Positions 11,830 through 13,828 of a stretch of DNA of 13,828 nt are shown here, in pieces; within the stretch, counting starts at the first letter, position 1, and each line of letters begins with the position of its first letter. This DNA comes from Bacillota bacterium (lineage in GTDB: Bacteria; Bacillota; Clostridia; Lachnospirales; Lachnospiraceae). Position numbers and translations under genes: made by a program. The notes beneath the pieces were generated by a model, which saw nothing but the letters and a program-made list of their open reading frames with translations, made no database searches and was not told the origin of the DNA. The stretch lies in NCBI GenBank assembly GCA_023410575.1, contig JAEYPP010000067.1:1-13828 (forward strand). The letters are read 5' to 3'.

Positions 11830-13828
11830 TTAGCTCTTATATACATCAAATAAGCTTTCAAACTGTTTTTCTGCCTCTTTATTGTACGCTTCATAATCTA
11901 CATTCATTGGTTTAATTTTACCATCCATAAAATCTCTCATACCAGTTAACAGACCTTTTTCACTAACCTCTACCAAGACACCACCATGCTCACTTACAAA
12001 CCCACGTGGTCCAGGAATATCCGTCGACATTGTAGGAATGCCTAAGGTATCAGCCTCTAATAAGGTCAAGCCTAATCCTTCGTAGGTTGATGATAAGATA
12101 AAGAAGTCAGCACGTTTTAAAATCGGCATCGGATTTTTTAACGCTTTGATTACAATAATGTCTGCTTTTGAAGAATTTGCATAATTCATTGTTTCATTTG
12201 CTAATTCACCATATCCACCAATTATGATCAAACATGTATTTGGATATTCCATCGATAGCGTTTCATATGCTTTGATCAGCATCATATGATTTTTCTCAGA
12301 AGAGAATCTACCAATCGTCATCAAAATTTTCCGATCACTATTGATATACTCTAAAACTTGCTGCAAAGGTACATTACTTACTGTTTCCTCATCAAATACG
12401 ATATCTTTACATGCCTTTTCTTGTACCATCTTATGAGCATGACAGTTATTTACCACTCGGATATTATCCTCACGTTGACTGATTGTAACCGTCGGAGGAA
12501 TGATATCTTTCGTAACTACTGCAACATAATCATAGTTTTTATATGCTGATTGTAAGGTTAAGGAATGCTGATTATTTTTTGTTTGCAATTCCTTCACCAT
12601 ATCGTTATGTACGTAAATAAAACGAGGACCATGAAAATATTGAAATAGCTTAATTGTATCTTGTCCATAGCCTGTATATTCGATTGCGTAATCAATTTTG
12701 GCTCCTCCAAAATCTTTTTGCCATTCTCTTTCATACAATCGTTTTAAATACTTTTCAATCCATTTATAGTCTTTATTCTTTTTATAATATAAGAAGTGCG
12801 AAACCCTTTCCATTATCGTTGGATTGATATCGCTTGCAATAGGAAGAATACCAACTTCTCTTGGAATCATACTCACTCTTAATGGGTCCTTTTTTAAAGC
12901 TGATTGCGGAAAGCTAACATAATAATTCCTTTTATTTAGATCAATGGTATTAAAAAGGTTTAGCATCGATGTCGTTAATCCATTTTTAGCAAGAGAAGAA
13001 CCATAAAGTAATACATTTTGTTTTTCATTTCCAGATAAAGTTTCTGTTTTACAAACCGAAAGTCCTAAGATTACTTGCTGACAAATTCGTTTCGCTGCAC
13101 CTAATCCATCATAAGTACAATATTCTTTCATAAAAGCTTCATCATCATATCCCTTTTCAGAGTTAAGCTCACAAACAAGATCATCCACCGTTTTTACAAT
13201 AGGAAAAGGAAGACTTTCTAGTTCTACGTATAAACCACGCTCTTCTAAATACTCTGCCTCATCGTAAGCAAAGAGAATAATCTTCTTTCTTGTATTGGCA
13301 AAATCAAAAAAAACACTGGAATAATCAGTAACCAGGCAATCACACATACTTAAAAATTCATAACATTCGTATTGGTCTGGAAATGAATTAATATGAAGAT
13401 ATTTAGAAAAATCTATTTTATTCTTTACAAACGGATGCAGTTTTACATAGAATACTTGATGATCTGTAAGCTTCTCGTCCAATGGCTTAAGGTAAGACTC
13501 TATCATAGCAATTAATTGTTCTGAATTTTTTTTTGTTAAAGTCCCTCTCCATGTAGGCATGTACATAATGACTTGTTTCTTCTCAAGATTCAGTTCTTTA
13601 CGAATATGTTTTCCCGATTCTTTATTATAAAATACTGAATTTCTTGGATATCCTTCGCATAGAATAGTCCCTTGATAAATCCCCTGTAACATATAGGAAT
13701 CTACCATTTTTTCTTTCATATAATCATTCGGAAATACTAGATAATCAGAATAAAGTAAGGTACGCTGTACGTTTCCTATCGCATAAGCACGATCATGAAC
13801 CTCACGCCCCATACACTTAAGCGGTGTT
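11830..13828 (-). CDS. CDP-glycerol glycerophosphotransferase/GT4 fusion, 5' end outside window
   Basis: The frame is open to the right edge and reads TPLKCMGREVHDRAYA at its start, matching the middle of the conserved WHGTPLK segment of TagB/TagF-like proteins, so the N-terminus is missing and the first Met in view is not the true start. About 665 residues are visible. The first 260 form the CDP-glycerol glycerophosphotransferase domain (YMPTWRG, KLHPFVK, TDYSSVFFDFA, ILFAYDEAEY). About residues 270-640 form a GT-B fold family 4 glycosyltransferase, with GRFSSEKN and EGLGLTLLEADTLG as donor-binding elements. It probably adds glycerol-phosphate and sugar units to a wall or capsule polymer in the cytoplasm. 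The polymer, and whether one or both domains are active, cannot be told. Confidence 0.87.
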   Translation of the reverse strand, partial: TPLKCMGREVHDRAYAIGNVQRTLLYSDYLVFPNDYMKEKMVDSYMLQGIYQGTILCEGYPRNSVFYNKESGKHIRKELNLEKKQVIMYMPTWRGTLTKKNSEQLIAMIESYLKPLDEKLTDHQVFYVKLHPFVKNKIDFSKYLHINSFPDQYECYEFLSMCDCLVTDYSSVFFDFANTRKKIILFAYDEAEYLEERGLYVELESLPFPIVKTVDDLVCELNSEKGYDDEAFMKEYCTYDGLGAAKRICQQVILGLSVCKTETLSGNEKQNVLLYGSSLAKNGLTTSMLNLFNTIDLNKRNYYVSFPQSALKKDPLRVSMIPREVGILPIASDINPTIMERVSHFLYYKKNKDYKWIEKYLKRLYEREWQKDFGGAKIDYAIEYTGYGQDTIKLFQYFHGPRFIYVHNDMVKELQTKNNQHSLTLQSAYKNYDYVAVVTKDIIPPTVTISQREDNIRVVNNCHAHKMVQEKACKDIVFDEETVSNVPLQQVLEYINSDRKILMTIGRFSSEKNHMMLIKAYETLSMEYPNTCLIIIGGYGELANETMNYANSSKADIIVIKALKNPMPILKRADFFILSSTYEGLGLTLLEADTLGIPTMSTDIPGPRGFVSEHGGVLVEVSEKGLLTGMRDFMDGKIKPMNVDYEAYNKEAEKQFESLFDVYKS

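Overview
The window is AT-rich, low-GC Gram-positive DNA. Ribosome-binding sites are strong AGGAGG type and promoters are sigma-A consensus. The gene set (a two-gene SufC/SufB-like Fe-S system, a DUF134 regulator with an Mrp-NifX fusion, a TagF-type/GT4 fusion) fits an anaerobic Clostridia member, most likely Lachnospiraceae of the Lachnoclostridium phytofermentans kind. That placement is inference from gene content and style, not from a database match. Nine substantial CDSs lie on the minus strand and one on the plus strand.

Layout. 1-212: hairpin-rich non-coding left edge with a strong plus-strand terminator, possibly the relic of a small mobile element. 213-3519 (minus): a four-gene operon, ABC ATPase, ABC permease, ArsR-family repressor, SdpI-family membrane protein. 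It is read from a consensus promoter at 3637-3665 with a 13-bp-arm inverted repeat just downstream of the -10, the expected operator of the ArsR protein. 3520-4014: a repeat region with a long inverted repeat and a second partial copy. 4015-6482 (minus): alpha/beta-hydrolase, SufC, SufB, tightly packed (7-nt overlap, then a 3-nt gap). 6483-6754: divergent promoter region. 6755-8014 (plus): CNNM/CorC-family membrane protein starting at TTG, followed by a terminator. 8188-9519 (minus): MgtE magnesium transporter, preceded by a structured leader with a possible 26-codon upstream ORF. 9700-9830: a GC-rich palindromic intergenic repeat. 9968-11645 (minus): DUF134 (UPF0251) regulator and an Mrp P-loop ATPase fused to a NifX-like domain with a His/Cys-rich tail, with a perfect promoter and a perfect 20-bp palindrome at the start site. 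11830 to the right edge: 3' part of a large CDP-glycerol glycerophosphotransferase/GT4 fusion.

Themes. Two units deal with iron-sulfur or metal cofactors (SufCB-like; DUF134-Mrp-NifX). Two convergent genes are Mg2+-transport related (CNNM/CorC, MgtE). One unit looks like a self-regulated membrane-stress or antimicrobial-response operon (ABC exporter plus ArsR/SdpI pair). The most interesting unexplained signals are the two promoter/operator palindromes, the mgtE leader, the dispersed palindromic repeats, and the hydrolase translationally coupled to sufCB. I did not find convincing evidence of an entirely new defence or mobile system.
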